DNA of 64,000 bases from contig FWCC01000214.1 in the NCBI GenBank assembly GCA_900169235.1, positions 62,001 through 126,000 of the forward strand, given 5' to 3'. Numbering within the stretch: the first letter of the stretch is position 1; each line of letters begins with the position of its first letter. Positions 10,840 through 23,119 of the stretch are shown in pieces. This stretch comes from Zarea fungicola. Taxonomy: Eukaryota; Ascomycota; Sordariomycetes; Hypocreales; Cordycipitaceae. The notes beneath the pieces are model-generated. The model was not told where the DNA came from and did not search any database. It worked only from the letters and a program-made list of their open reading frames with translations. The translations under genes were made by a program, and so were the position numbers.

Positions 10840-11874
10840 AATAAAATCAGGGAAATTTTCGCAAATACAGAGAATATTGAAACAAAGCGACATGTTTATT
10901 AAATAAATGGGTTGACTTTTTAAACAGTGGTATTGATTCAGTCTTTCAGGGTATCAAGTGAGGAGCATTTGATCTGGTGGAATACCTCAGTTCGCTTGCA
11001 AAGCAGCCAGGCGGACAGCAACAGCAACAGCAACAGCAACTTCAATGCAGTGTAGTCAGCGATGTAATGTTTGCCTCTCAAACCTTGAAACATAGGAGAA
11101 GAAGAAGAAAAAAGCCACCAAAAAAGCTCAGAAGTACTTGTGACTATTCTGCATCGGATTCATGCGAAACCCGCATAGAACAATGATGGAAAATTTGGTA
11201 CAGGGTGGGCTGCGGCAGCATCGGGACAAACCGACGTCATGGCAGCGCCCCAATCGGTCGGGCGACGTTGACCCCTGCTAGGAGGAAATAAAGGACAAGC
11301 CACTCAGGGCCAATAAACTGTGCAGTAATAAGATGCAAATCCCACTTCTCACTGTCCAGTTGCCGTTGTCCCCCGAGTGGGTTGCCTAAAACTGGGGAAC
11401 AGCGCAAATGAAAAAGGGCCGCCGCCTGGGCCGGGAGACGCGGGATTGAGAAAAGGTGTGCATGTATTTCGCTCACTCCGAGTTCCTGCCACGACCTGCG
11501 AGTCTTTGAACTCCCTCGTCTCTTATTTTACGGTATTGAACTTTCTAAATACAACCCTTGATTCATCGAAAATAAAAATAAATAATACAGTCAGATAACC
11601 CACAGACAAGGGACCCGTGTTTCATTTGTTAGTGGAAATATTACGCCTGTAACTACAGTTCCAGGTCCCCAAGTTCCAATCGGAAAGGCCGCCCCATAAA
11701 AAATTATCTGACCTGCTTGCTTGGCCTGCAATTGCACATCGTCAACAATCAAATCCCCGGCGCTGCCTTTCCGTTTCTTCTCCTTCTCCTTCTTTTCTTT
11801 CCTTCTTCTTCACCACGCGTCATTTCCCTTGTTCCTTCCCCCCCATTGAACCACCCGTCACCATCTCCATCGCC
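10840..11874. other. Intergenic, with CAGCAA repeat and CT-rich leader
   Basis: 1035 bp. It contains a short CAGCAA hexamer array at 11016-11040 and, just before the next gene, a pyrimidine-rich tract at about 11765-11835 typical of a fungal leader. No gene supported. Confidence 0.55.
11016..11040 (+). repeat. CAGCAA hexanucleotide array, about 4 copies
   Basis: Four consecutive CAGCAA units in intergenic DNA. Simple-sequence repeat; no associated gene. Confidence 0.8.
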
Positions 11875-13139
11875 ATGCTTCGCTCCGTCATTGTCGGCGC
11901 CATTGCCCTCTGCGGTGCTGCCTCTGCCGTCGCTGTGCCTCCTGAGCCCGTCATCACCCCAGCGCCAGTCGCGCCCAAAGCCCAGCTTGAGCGTCGCGAT
12001 CCCGCCAAGGCCACAGACCCCTGGGTCAGCGTCAATGATGTTCCTGAAGCTGTCACCCTCACTCCCGTCTGGACCACGGACAGCCAGGGCACGTCAAGCC
12101 TGAAGGATGCGGCCCCTTATAGCCTCACGGGTTCCGTCTTCTCCTTCACCACCCTCGGCGAGCCCACCACCACGACTGGTGATCCTCCCAACCCTACCCC
12201 CACGGGCAAGAATGGCGCCGGTGCCTTTTCCCGCTGCGTCAACACCGATGGCCAATGGAAGCCCTTTTGCAGGCCGACGTACAATTCGACCCTCGAGCCT
12301 GGCAACACCTACTACCGTAACTATATCCCTCCCTTGCTCACAACAGCAGCCACTGCCGCCGTAGCTGCCATCAACTAACATGTCCAACAGTCACCTGGGA
12401 CCCTGATTACTACAATGACACTCAGACCAACATCAGCTACTCTCTAACTGTCCGCCTCGAATATGTAAACAACACCTCAAACGTATGGACCCTTCTCAAG
12501 GATTATCCCGACCGCAAGGTTCCCGGCACCCAGGGCTACTTCCCCCTGGAAGTCACCAACGACCTCCTCGCCGGCCGCGACTCCAACAACATCACCATCA
12601 CCCTTCTCCAGCGCGTCAACGGCACCGATGGAACCCCCGAAAAGTCCGTCGCCTTCCCCGTCACCATTGCCAAGTTCAGGTACCCTGCCACAGCCCACAG
12701 TAGCGTCACAGGCCACACGCTTTCAATTGCGCTACCTGTCGTCTTTGGCACTATCCTCGTACTTGTCATTGGGCTTTGCGTCTGGAACCGCAAGACCCGC
12801 CGCATCGAACTCGGCAACATTGTCCCCCGCTCGAGAAAGGGCTACTCTGGCCGTGGCGAGCGTAGCCGTCGCATGTTTAGCGCCAACGATGCCGACTTTG
12901 ATCACGACATCCAGCTTGGTGGTAGCGGCTTCCCCGATAACGGTCCCAAGTACCGTGACGCCCCCAGCAGCACCAACAACCAAAACGGCAACAGGCCTAG
13001 ACACGATAGCGACGGTCTCGACAGCCTCGCTGCCTCACCAATCCACGAGAATTTCCAGCAGCAGGGCACCACTGGTGGCCGCAACGCTTTCCGTGACGAG
13101 ATTAACCGCCAGCATAATGAACGCCATGGCGACTTTTAA
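11875..13139 (+). CDS. Secreted-entry type I membrane protein, unknown function
   Basis: Two exons, 11875-12316 and 12391-13139 (intron 74 bp, with a CTAAC branch site and CAACAG acceptor), give 396 aa. Residues 1-20 form a signal peptide (MLRSVIVGAIALCGAASAVA). A Pro/Thr-rich luminal domain of about 235 residues follows, with several N-x-S/T sites and two Cys near residues 121 and 130. A single membrane helix lies at about 257-279 (TLSIALPVVFGTILVLVIGL), then a basic stop-transfer KTRRIE and a hydrophilic tail of about 115 residues. This layout matches fungal plasma-membrane or cell-wall-associated proteins of unknown function, and a wall-sensing role is possible. I see no WSC, Mid2 or kinase domain. 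The splice phase (C+TC, Leu) restores the frame through to the stop. Confidence 0.8.
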
Positions 13140-14098
13140 ATAATTCACAAGTGGAGAAATAATCTGCATCAAAGAATGCAACAACTTTAGAAGGAGGAGG
13201 AAGCTGGGAAAAGAATGGAAAGTAATGATGAAACATGGTCTTTTGGGAGACGAAAGGAGAATAACAAACCATTTCTTGTTGCCATTATAGAGAAAGGCGT
13301 TGGAACCCGGTCATGATTGAAATTTTTGACGTATCATTTGTTTTATTTTAAAACATGCAACTGTATCAAGATGGAAACGTTTTTGTATAATGAGCAGAAA
13401 GACGAAACTTTAGACTAACAAAATCAAGAAATCAAAGTATTAAACAAAATCATTAAAATAGTTGATTGCGTTGTAGATCTGGTTACTATATCACATGGGC
13501 CTCGATCCCGCAACAACAGCCCAAATTCGCAAATTTATTTACATACCCGTCCTCTCTGATCAATGAAGAATTTGGAAATTATTGATTGTAATCTGCTGTT
13601 CAATTCAATGACCTTTAATAGATTGCCTATTGGCAAAAAAAAAAAATGTACTCGTCGTCACTCATGTACAAACAATCACGATTTACACTCCACGCCGATA
13701 CCTTCCCATCCCGAGTCGTCGTCCATTATCATCAAATCACCAAAGAGAAAACCAGATGCTTGTCATAGCCCATTCCATCTCGCCGGTTTCGTCCCTTAAA
13801 CAACGCCAAGACAGACAAAAAAAAAAGAGAAGGAATAAAAGAAAAAAACAAGGAAAATTAAAACAATCAAGACGCCCAAGGCGGTCAAAAAAAGTTATTC
13901 AACCCCCCTTTTTTTTTTGAATACTTCTTTTGCTCCTCCTGTCATCTCTTGACCCCCAAACTCCCCATCAAAGGAAAAAAAGAAAAGACAACGAAAACAC
14001 TTCATTTCCATCACATCACATCATATTCTCCATTCGAAACTTGTTCCTCGTGGGCATGTCTCCATGGCTCAACTCCCTGTTTTCCGAGTTGTTGAGCT
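13140..14098. other. Convergent intergenic region, A- and purine-rich
   Basis: 959 bp between the 3' ends of a plus-strand and a minus-strand gene. It contains several A-runs, including an A/G-rich stretch at 13815-13865. Expected to hold both polyadenylation regions. No gene or RNA recognised. Confidence 0.55.
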
Positions 14099-15943
14099 TC
14101 AGCCGGTTTGTTTTTCAACTGGTTGCAGTTCGACCTGCTGTGCTTGTTGTTGTGCGTGCTGTTCTTGCTGCCGCTGTGCTTGCTGTGCTTGCTGTGCTTG
14201 CTGTTCTTGTTGTTGATGGACCCCTACTGTCTCCACGGGATCTTGATCCAACTTGATTCGCTTCGCATCCATGTCGTGATTCGCATTCGCATTCGCATTC
14301 ATGCCATCGCCATCGCCATTATCGTCTTCCGTCTCATCATTATCCATTGCTTCTGCCGCCCGCTTGGCCGCCGCAACACTCTGATCATGTAGCGCACACA
14401 GGTCAACCCTCCCTTCCTCCCCATCCGCCATGATGCGCATGTAGTCGGGCGGAATCGCCGTCAGCAGCTGGCAGTGCGCCATGCACGGCCGATAGCTCTC
14501 CGTGCTCCAGTCATCATCTGCGTAATTCTTGGCCTCGGCGAGTGTGTACCCTGTGCTGTAACCTTCATGATAAGCGTCTGGCAAAATCACAATCGTTTCA
14601 CCGGGCCGCTGATCTACAATCCGATACGGAATACCTAGTTGGTCGAGCTTCTCGGGGAAGAAAAATTCTGCACGGTGCCGCATAAACTGCGAACACCCAG
14701 TGTCGGCACCGCTGCCGCTGCGGCCGCGCCTCAGCGCCTGCTCGGCCACGTCAATGGCCGTGCAGGGCACGACGATCCAAATCTTGCGGCCGCGGTAGAG
14801 GTGGTTGAGGGATAAGAGGCGGTAGTCCTCGGCGTGAATCTGGAATGTCGCGCCAAAGTGCGGGGCCGATTCGTAGACATAGGGCGTGTGGATGCCGGGC
14901 ACCACAGCCTTGGTGCGGTCGAGCTTGTCGCCTCGGAGCGGGTGTATAGGGCTCCAGTCTGCGGGCACACCAGCTTCGCGGCGCTGCTCGCTGTTCCAAG
15001 CAGGGACGTCGGGCCGGTAGCGCACATGGCGCATCTGTCTGCCCTTGCTCTTGCGAAAGGCCTTCTTCAGCGCCTTGAGCGTTTCTTCGACCGACTCTGT
15101 TGGCTCGGCGTCGGCGTCCTCGGGCGTGTAGAACTCGCCGTCGGCCCTGGCAGTGCTCAACTGCCAGAATGTCGTTCGGCGGATCTGCTTGGCCTTGTAC
15201 GCGTTGGAAGAGAGGATCTGCCTTGACTTATACGGAAGCGGCTGGCGCAGAGACTCTGGCAGCATGAGCTTGAAGCAGCCGTCATTGCGCGCACCGAGTT
15301 TCCTAGCAAAAGCCAACAGGCCGGGAAAGTCGTCCCACTGCTCTGCCGTGGGCCTGAGGCGAATCAGACGATTGCCATTGGATTCATCATAGTCAAAGTC
15401 GAATTCGCATCCGTCGCCGGCGTCAAGCAGGCTCACATCGCTTAGCGGCGATTCCGGGGCGTCGTCTTGTATGGGCTGGCGCAGAGGGGATGATGGTGCT
15501 GATTGCGCAGAGTCCATGTCGGAGCTTGCAAACGCCGTCGAGTTCGGCAATTGAGGGGTGAGCGTATTGGACGATTCCTTGTCTTCTGATATTGTCACCA
15601 GGGGCAAGTGAGAGTTTCCTGTCGACGGCGCATCGTCATCTCCAGGTTTCTTGGTGGCGGTTGTTGCGCCGCCGCTAGCAGGCGGCTGGGACATTTCCTC
15701 GTCGGATCGAGGAGCAGCGTCATGGGCGGGCGTCGCACAAAGCCCAAGGTGCTCTACAGAGGCTTCCACTGGTGTTTTGTGCGCCTCGGGAGGCATCACT
15801 GGCAGTTCTTGTACGGCGATATCGGGATATTCCACCAGGTCGACTGCATCATCTTCATCGTCGTCGTTGTCGGCGTAAGCGTCGGCAAGTCCGTTGGTGC
15901 GAAGTTCCGCGGCAGTAGGAGGCCACTCCATCACGGCTGCCAT
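14099..15943 (-). CDS. JmjN/JmjC-domain protein (KDM4-like, probable histone demethylase)
   Basis: Single exon, 614 aa. The first 185 residues are acidic and disordered. A JmjN-like segment lies near 187-230 (IRLRPTAEQWDDFPGLLAFA). A JmjC domain covers about 355-480. The iron ligands appear as the HAE of FQIHAEDYRLLSLNHLYRG (near 366) and the His of AYHEGYSTGYTLAEAKNYA (near 458), in the same sentence-like context as KDM4 enzymes. The JmjC fold uses Fe(II) and 2-oxoglutarate to remove methyl groups, mainly from H3K9/K36 in the KDM4 branch. PHD and Tudor domains are absent, as in short fungal relatives. The C-terminus holds ANANAN and Gln/Ala-rich repeats encoded by short tandem DNA repeats. 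Enzymatic activity is inferred. Confidence 0.88.
   Translation of the reverse strand: MAAVMEWPPTAAELRTNGLADAYADNDDDEDDAVDLVEYPDIAVQELPVMPPEAHKTPVEASVEHLGLCATPAHDAAPRSDEEMSQPPASGGATTATKKPGDDDAPSTGNSHLPLVTISEDKESSNTLTPQLPNSTAFASSDMDSAQSAPSSPLRQPIQDDAPESPLSDVSLLDAGDGCEFDFDYDESNGNRLIRLRPTAEQWDDFPGLLAFARKLGARNDGCFKLMLPESLRQPLPYKSRQILSSNAYKAKQIRRTTFWQLSTARADGEFYTPEDADAEPTESVEETLKALKKAFRKSKGRQMRHVRYRPDVPAWNSEQRREAGVPADWSPIHPLRGDKLDRTKAVVPGIHTPYVYESAPHFGATFQIHAEDYRLLSLNHLYRGRKIWIVVPCTAIDVAEQALRRGRSGSGADTGCSQFMRHRAEFFFPEKLDQLGIPYRIVDQRPGETIVILPDAYHEGYSTGYTLAEAKNYADDDWSTESYRPCMAHCQLLTAIPPDYMRIMADGEEGRVDLCALHDQSVAAAKRAAEAMDNDETEDDNGDGDGMNANANANHDMDAKRIKLDQDPVETVGVHQQQEQQAQQAQQAQRQQEQHAQQQAQQVELQPVEKQTG
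14130..14215 (-). repeat. Gln/Ala-coding tandem repeat in JmjC gene tail
   Basis: Imperfect 9-bp units (plus strand GCTTGCTGT) code for QAQQAQQAQ-type sequence on the minus strand. A second short array of ATTCGC units at about 14279-14299 codes for alternating Asn-Ala. Both are likely length-variable. Confidence 0.75.
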
Positions 15944-17231
15944 GTTTGAGTGAGCAGGTCTTTTTTCTTCCCTTGATTAGAGTATTGTAGATTTAATAGA
16001 TCAGTGAGGAAGAAAAAAATATTTTTTTAGTAGATATTGTCGCTGGCTTCGAACCAGCCAGTGCGGGCGCGGGAGCCAGGCGTTGGCGCACTGAAAGAGG
16101 GTCAAGGGCCGAGAGGGCTGGAAATGCGTCTAGTGCAGCCCCAGCAAGTTGGGAGCAGCCAGACGCCCGCAAACTATGTTGGTACCTTTTTAGTACCCTG
16201 TGCGGTTTGCGGCTCCCGCTTTTGGTGTGGTGTGGTGCAGTGTAGTGTAGTGTGACGTTTTGTCCTTGTTTCGGCAAACGCTGGCGCAAGGTTCACGAAT
16301 GGGAAGAGAGCGGGAAATATTAACAAGACAAGGTTAGCGGTGAACCATGACATGTCCCGGAAGAATGGCTTGTGTGACGTTGTTTTTCGGACACTTGCAG
16401 GGAGTTGCCATGCTCAAAGGACTTTTTGTTCTCTCTTTGTTGTCAGATACAGACAGTGGAGGATGGAAATCGTCAAGAGAGACAATCCTAGGCGGGGGTG
16501 GGGCGGTCCTGCGCGATTCTGTCTTTGGTGGGTTTTCCTGCTCAAGGAGGGACGACCTACCTGCCAAGGTTGATTCTTGCCTCCTCCTCGTGCGTCACCA
16601 AGTACAAGCCTTGACTCGCACAGTCGACTCGCGCAGCACACCACAAACCAGTCAACCAGATTTACCAATGAGCTCAACGGCGCGAGTCATAAAAAAGCAC
16701 CACAGAAAAGCGCACATTTGTACAGGCAAAAACTCGAAAATGTTTGTGTCAAGAAAACGAAAGTGGCTCGCTCAATTCAGCAACAACTTGCCTGCAGACA
16801 TATACGTCTCGCAGTCACAAACAAACAAACTCCCGTTTTTAATGATAGAAAATAGAATCGTCTGCTTATATACTCTCAAGGCCGATTCTCCTTGGCTGCA
16901 GCCCGAATAAACGCCAGCTCCTGGTCCTTCTATACCAACTCCCGCACAGCTCCCTCAATGATCCTTCTATTCCTCGATCCTCGTCGTTGCATGCAAAACG
17001 TCGTCAGGCAATGTTCAACATCGTTCTCCAAAAAAAAAAATAAGAAAGAAAAGTTAAAAGAAGAAGAATAATAATGATAACCGTGGCTCTGCCATCCGGA
17101 GGTGACGAAGCAAAACATAATAATTCCAACTAATCGTAGTCCATAATATTCTGGACAATCGGGGGTATCAACAAAGTGCGTCTCTTCTCCAACCAACAGA
17201 AAGCAAATGCGCTTCACCGGCTCGCCTAGTT
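15944..17231. other. Intergenic: JmjC promoter and SPA2 3' region
   Basis: 1288 bp. Holds a short GTGTGGTGTGGTGCAGTGTA-type minisatellite at about 16222-16256 and a hairpin around 16043-16060. ORFs here are unremarkable, and the final 250 bp are AT-rich SPA2 downstream sequence. Confidence 0.5.
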
Positions 17232-19571
17232 TTAGTAGCCGCTATAGACTTTGTAGTCGGTGTGGTTGCCGCCCGTATGGCCATACCCATTCGTCATGCC
17301 ATTCGTGCCGTTTCGCCCATACGGGTCCATGGATTCTCGAGGCGAACTGATGGGGCTGTAGGCGGATGACTCGGCGCTAGCACGCATGCCCCCTAGCCCC
17401 TTGAAAGCGGGCGGTGCTGGTAATGTGTCCTGTGCAGATTCGGCTTGTGATGTGGTGCGAGGCGAGAAGAAGCTCGCCGAGTCAACTGGCGTAACTGATC
17501 CATCGTCGTCGTCTTCCAGTTCGCCTGCAGGCGTAGGTCGAATCTTGCAAACGCGAAGGAGCTCCACAATGGCAGCAGACAAGTGCGATGCCGCAGCATC
17601 AACCAGCGAGACAGGCGAGATGCCCGCCCCGGAAGCAAAGTTCTTGGTTGCCGTGATGAGATTGTTGGCCGTGGCGGATACCCTGGCCTTGAGTTTAGCC
17701 TGCTGTTGTACCGCCTGGTCATCATGCCGTGCAATGCCGTCGGCATCTCTCGTAATGCGCCGGACGCACACCACGACCGTCTTCATGGCATCAATCGTCT
17801 TTTCTGGGTCGTCCTTTCGCGCCGATTGGAGTAGCTCGTCAATGGCCATCTGGAACTTGGTGACATGGACATCCTTAATAAGACCGTCGTCATCAGCAAA
17901 GCCCCCTTCCCGAATAAGACGAGAGCTCTCGCTGTTTTCGGACAAGCCAAGTGACGACGACCGCAGACTGCGTAGCTGTGTCTTTGTGCGTGCATAGCGG
18001 TTTCGCCAGTCATTGACTTGCTGCTCCAGCTGTTCTACATGTCGCTCAAGTTCGACTTGCTTCTCGTAGCGTGCATGACTTTGCTCGGAAAGCGTTCGCA
18101 TCTCGCGGAGGAACTCCTGTGCCTCCTGGCGGACCTCTTCCGTGACTCTTTGTTGGCGCTGCAGGGAGTTGCGCAGTTCCTCGTTTTCCATCTCCAGCTC
18201 TCCACCGCCGCGCATTCTGCCCGAGTTGCGTTCCATCTCATCCAGTCTCGATTGGAGATCTTGAGTCTCGCGGTGGTGGTTATCTTGTAGTTGCTCTAGT
18301 TCCTGCTTCATGGAGCTGTTTCTGTTCTCTGCATCGGCAAGTTTGCTCTCCAAGGTCAGTCGTAATTCAGCCCATTCCTTCTTTTCTTGTGATGTGGCAG
18401 CAGCGCGACTGCGTTCATCGTCGAGTGCGTTCATTACTTCGTCGTCCTTCTTTTTAATACTTTCTTCCATATCCATCAGCTTTTCCCGCATTTCTCTTAG
18501 TTGTGATTCATAATCCTCGATAAGTTTCTTATCCGCCTATCAGGAATCGTGTAAGTAGCATGTACATGTTTGGGCAAATGCGTGACTGGGACTGAGACTT
18601 ACCTCTGAGGATGCCTCTATATCGTCTTCCTCGAGCATTGTGCTCTTGTTGGGAACTATTGTATTATTTTGGTTTAATTGCCTGGGCATGGGGCGAGGAA
18701 AGTCTCCATTGCCCAGGCTCGGAGACGGAGGAATGCCGTATACATCGGGCGGGGGAGGGCCACCTCGCATGGAGCTTGCATCCGACGGCCGTCTCATGCG
18801 GCTCTGACCTCGGGGAGGAAAACCCCCATTGACGGGTGTGCCGGTGCGGCCGGGGCCGCCGCTGCGATTGGACATGGCGCTGGTTCCACGGGGAATCTCG
18901 CCACCGACAAACCGGGGGAAGCGGCGTTCGAGTTCGCTAAAGACATCGGCAGCCAAGTCGCGGAAGCGTGGATGGCCTAGTGAGGAGAGCCGTTGACGGG
19001 CCTGGTTTCGCTTTGGGTGAAATGCCTTTTCTGGGAGGAGAAATGTCGGTGGACGATTTGGAGCATTGGGCGGTATGCGAGCAGTCGCCTGCCGGCGCAT
19101 CAGCTCGTCAAAGACGTCGGTGCTCAGCTCGTAAAACTGTACAGAAGAGAGCCGCAGGAGCTTATCGCGCGCCTTGTTGGGCTGGTTTTTCGCGGCCGAG
19201 TCGCGTGAGTTTAGAAAGACACGGAGGGCGAGATAGTGCTCGTGCAGGACCGATTCGTCGAGCTCGCCGCCTCTCTGGGGACCGCCGTTGGGGAGACCGG
19301 CATCGCTCCTGGCGTACATGTTTGTGCCGCTGCTGGATCGGCCGATGGAGGCTGGGGGCGACGGACCTCCTCCTGGGCTCCTGGGGCCGCCCGGGAAGCC
19401 GTTGATGCTCATGTTGGCGTTGGAGCCGCCCGAGTTGGGGGGTGAAGCGAGGTTGCCGCGACTGTTGTTCGGATAGGGACCGTCGGCGCCGGGAGGATAT
19501 TTCGACATGGACCATTCACTTCCACCTACAGAGATTGGAGAGAGAGGCACATTGCGACCAACGGCGCTCAT
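17232..19571 (-). CDS. SPA2: Polarisome scaffold Spa2
   Basis: Two exons on the minus strand, 19571-18603 and 18536-17232, with a 66-bp intron (GTAAGT...ATAG), give 757 aa. Two Spa2-homology (SHD/GIT) repeats stand out: about 105-160 (HEHYLALRVFLNSRDS, LLRLSSVQFYELSTDVFDEL) and about 172-215 (KRNQARQRLSSLGHPRFRDL, ADVFSELERRFP). A Pro/Gly/Arg-rich linker follows, then a long coiled coil from about 324 to 500 (EDYESQLREMREKLMDMEES onward), and a C-terminal helical domain around VTKFQMAIDELLQSARKDDP. Spa2 scaffolds formins and MAP-kinase components at the Spitzenkorper and hyphal tip. The junction IEASSE-ADKKLIEDYE is in frame. If the intron is not spliced, the protein stops 20 residues later and loses the coiled coil. 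Confidence 0.92.
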
Positions 19572-22500
19572 GATCGTGGGGGGGATTTGCGGAGGGAGAA
19601 ACTGAATGGGAGAGAAAGAAAAGGACCTGGGTGTCTCGGTCGATTCCAGGAGTCGACCAGGCTCAGGTACAAGGCACAGGGTGGTAGTGGGACTGAGAGG
19701 AGCAGCGCAAGGCCCAGCCTGTCTCTGTTCTGGGTCTTCCTGGGGCTCTTCCCTTGTTGGTGTCCTTTTTAGGGGGCGGCCTTGGTTGCTTAGTGGTGCT
19801 TTTGGAGGCGCCGGGGGTGTTTGGATTGCGGCGTTGCGCTGCTGTGGTTGGAGACCCCACAGTGCACTGCCCCTGTTGTTTGGAAGGTGGTTTGATATTT
19901 CTCTGTCCGGAAGCAGTGGTAGGCTCGGCCAGTTGTTTATCGGCTGTGCCCACGAGCAAGTCTGCTGTAGAAACTAGGTACTTTATTAGTAGGCGCTTCG
20001 TACTGGCAATACCGTATCTGCAGTTCAAGTTGCACTGGTGCCAGCAGTGCTGTCTGTTGGTGCTGCAAAAAGGGCTTGATGGTACCTGGACGGTTCCTAG
20101 ATGGCCCAGAAATAGCGGGGGCCGACAAAATGGGTGTGGCGTAGACGAAAGCCTGCAGGCTTATTGATGACCCAGGTAATGCTGCTGCTGTGCAAGATTG
20201 CCTGTGACGAATTTAGGCACAGATATATAATCCGTAGTATGTTTTACAGGAAAGGGAGAAGAAAAAAAAACCACAGTAGCGGGCAAAGATGTCGGTCTGG
20301 GGCAGTCTTTGTAAGCCTGCTAGGTCACTTTCGTCTCGACGGCAGTTGTCAAACGGCTATCGGCTGAAGATGACTGTGCGGCAGATAGATCGATGTTACG
20401 GAGAGCGAAAGTCTCCCGAGCGCCGCCGTGCTTTGGCTCTGCAATGGAGCACAAAAACAGAAGGTGGTTATTTGCTTTTATTTGCTTCTTCTTTCGTCCC
20501 TTCTCTGTACGAACATTAGTCCGACGCCAGGCCAAGGGTTCGTCTGCGACACAAACAACAACACCACTGCCACCTCTTGAAACGGTGATACTTGGTAAGG
20601 CAGGGGTGTAAAATGTGCGGTGGGCGCTTCCAAGGGAAAAAAAAATGAGGCTTACTGTATGGGCGGGCATGGACTGGTGCCCGACTCTTCGGCAAATGCG
20701 GAATTACTCTAGACGGAGAAAAATACTATGACAGAAAAGAGGACCAAAAGCGAAGGGAGGAAGGGGAAAAAAAGATTTGAGAGCAAGGCCGGAAATGAGC
20801 TACTGGGTGTAATATCACTGTTGGCAGTTTATGATGCCCAAAACCACGCGGGAGGAGAAGCAGGTTACCGGGGAAGACCGAGAGGGGGTTTCTAGATGGA
20901 CTTGCTGGGCAGTGCTTCTGTTTACTTTGGTAAAAGATGTGTGGGAGAGCAGGAATAATAAGAGAAAGTGCAAAGGCTCATAAGAGCGTTAAGATGGGAA
21001 GGAATGGTTGTTAGGCCGTTAATAAGATGGTTGGCTTGAGCTATAATTGGCTGGGTGATGTGTCGCATGAAGACTTGGATTGCTGGATGGGACAGCCAGG
21101 TTGGCGCGTAGCGAAATTGACGGTTAAAGAGTAGGTAGGCAACGGCATTGTGTGGTAACAGGCTAGTAACGGCTTTCAATTTTTTTTTATTACGAGTATT
21201 GCAGAGAATATGGATCCCGCCTGTAAATTCTACATTGTCCAATACAAGCTGCTCAAATCAATGTACATCTCACACGTCTTGGCTGCGATGTGCACAAATC
21301 TAGATCATCTCCTCTGATCGTTCGTCTAGCATGCACTTGCACAGGGGAATCCAGCTGGCTTACCATCCGTTTAAACCCCATATTCCGTGCTATTTACTAC
21401 ATTCTATCAACTATACCTGCCGCTTTTTGTCAGCCCATCCATATATACATACCTCTTGTACCTATTACAAACCGGATATGACAACTATCCGACAAACCCG
21501 CCCGTCATGCCCAGGACCACCAACTGTAAGCCGGTGACCCTTTTCAAGAAAATCCAAGCCACACTTCATATTAGGTCCATTTTACCCCTGGCGCCGGTTC
21601 CTGTCTGGCCCCCGTTTTACTACATGCTGATTTGCCAGGGCAAGAGACAAACGCACACTAAAATAGCGCCGCTCCGAGATGCGCCCTGGGTGGGCGGCGG
21701 GGCCCCCTGTCTAGCTTGATAGTCCTTTTGTTTCCTTTTATTATCATCACTGCCACCATTCTTTTTCTCAAGGGCCCGTCTCTCCTTGTCAGCTGTCAAC
21801 TCGTTGTTTCTTATATTAACGGTAATATGTAGACGCCGCGCATTACTGCCAAGCCAATACATGCATCCTCATCATTCCCTTGGAGAAACTCTGTATCCTG
21901 CCGGTGGAGATGGTATTCCTTTGGCTTATTATGGCTCATTACCAATTTTGCAGCGGGGTGCCACGCGGCATCTCAACTGCTAGTAATTTCTCTCCCATTC
22001 ATGTGCGCTAGCCAATTGAGTCTTTTCAAGTCTGTAATGAATAAGATAAATAAACGCTACCAGCATACTGTAATCTGAAGGACTTAGTAGCCGCAAGCAG
22101 TTAAAACAAATGTCGCTCGTTGTTGCGTTCTTCTGCCATCTTACCTGAATGCACAAACTGCATACCATGTATGCAATCGTCATCCTTTCCATCAGAATCA
22201 TGCCGTCAGCAGATACATTGCTTCATGCTTTCCCCGGGAGTACTGTGTACAATGTATGCCACCAACGCCGCTGAATAAATCACGTACTTCTCTGCGAACA
22301 AGACTAGTTACAACAAGCCTGCTCCAGTAAGCTGCCTACAATACTGAAACTCATCTTATACAACAGGCTATAGCATGAAATTCTCGACAGAGCCAGGTTG
22401 CATTGGGGAAAACACGGCCCTTGCCGAGAGCCCATCATTCATGTGAAACATGTCTTGGATCTGGCCCTGTATTCCCTCCTTTTGCTGCAAGGGGCCAAAC

Positions 22501-23119
22501 ATCCAGTAACTAAGGTGGGGGCGCAGAAGAGAAGAAGAAAGGAAAAAAACCATCACCAGGACAACTGTAGAAGGCATCATCACACAGGCAAGAAAAACGA
22601 TGCCATTCAAGGCACGTAACGTAATTTACTTGTTGATTTTTCCTTCGTCAAAGCTCAATTGGGACTTGTTTTCTGTTGGTCGCCACCCACTCCAAAAAAA
22701 TAAAAGATTCCCCAACATATCTGCGTGTAAGCTCCCCATCTTTTTCTGGAATAAACCTCGTATCGCCATCTACATTTTTTTTTCCTTCTACATTTGCGAG
22801 ATCTTAGCGTCAATTAATCGGATTGGGTGGGAAGCTGCATATACGAGGGCTCCGCACCCAACACCTTTTTATGGCACCAAGATCGTGAGCCTCTTGACTG
22901 GCCCAAAGATGCCAATGCTTGTAAGCCAATGCCCTTCTCATAGAAATGAAACGTTTCTAACAGTTGGCAACATAATACTGTTGCATTTGTATTATCTTGG
23001 GGCAGCCTTCATCCTGTAGCCCGTGGCCGAAAGTGAAGCCACTTGTAAGTTGGTCATTAAATCATTACCCATCAACACACATAAAAATACAACAAGACGC
23101 CCCCCACATGAGTGCGGCT
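19572..23119. other. Long gene-poor interval upstream of SPA2
   Basis: 3548 bp, 5' to SPA2 and 3' to SSU72. Short ORFs occur on both strands (for example 19754-20167 and 20922-21242), but their translations lack domain-like features and overlap one another. No tRNA or rRNA signature was recognised. A long regulatory region and leader for SPA2, or non-coding transcripts, are possible. I see nothing else. Confidence 0.45.

Noticed and set aside
16036..16120. tRNA-like signal (GGTTCGAAGCC on the minus strand)
   Set aside because: The T-arm-like hairpin is present, but no matching acceptor stem, D arm or anticodon arm can be drawn at the required spacing.
16347..16910. 187-codon ORF between the JmjC and SPA2 genes
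   Set aside because: Low-quality composition; overlaps ORFs in all frames and lies in promoter-like DNA.
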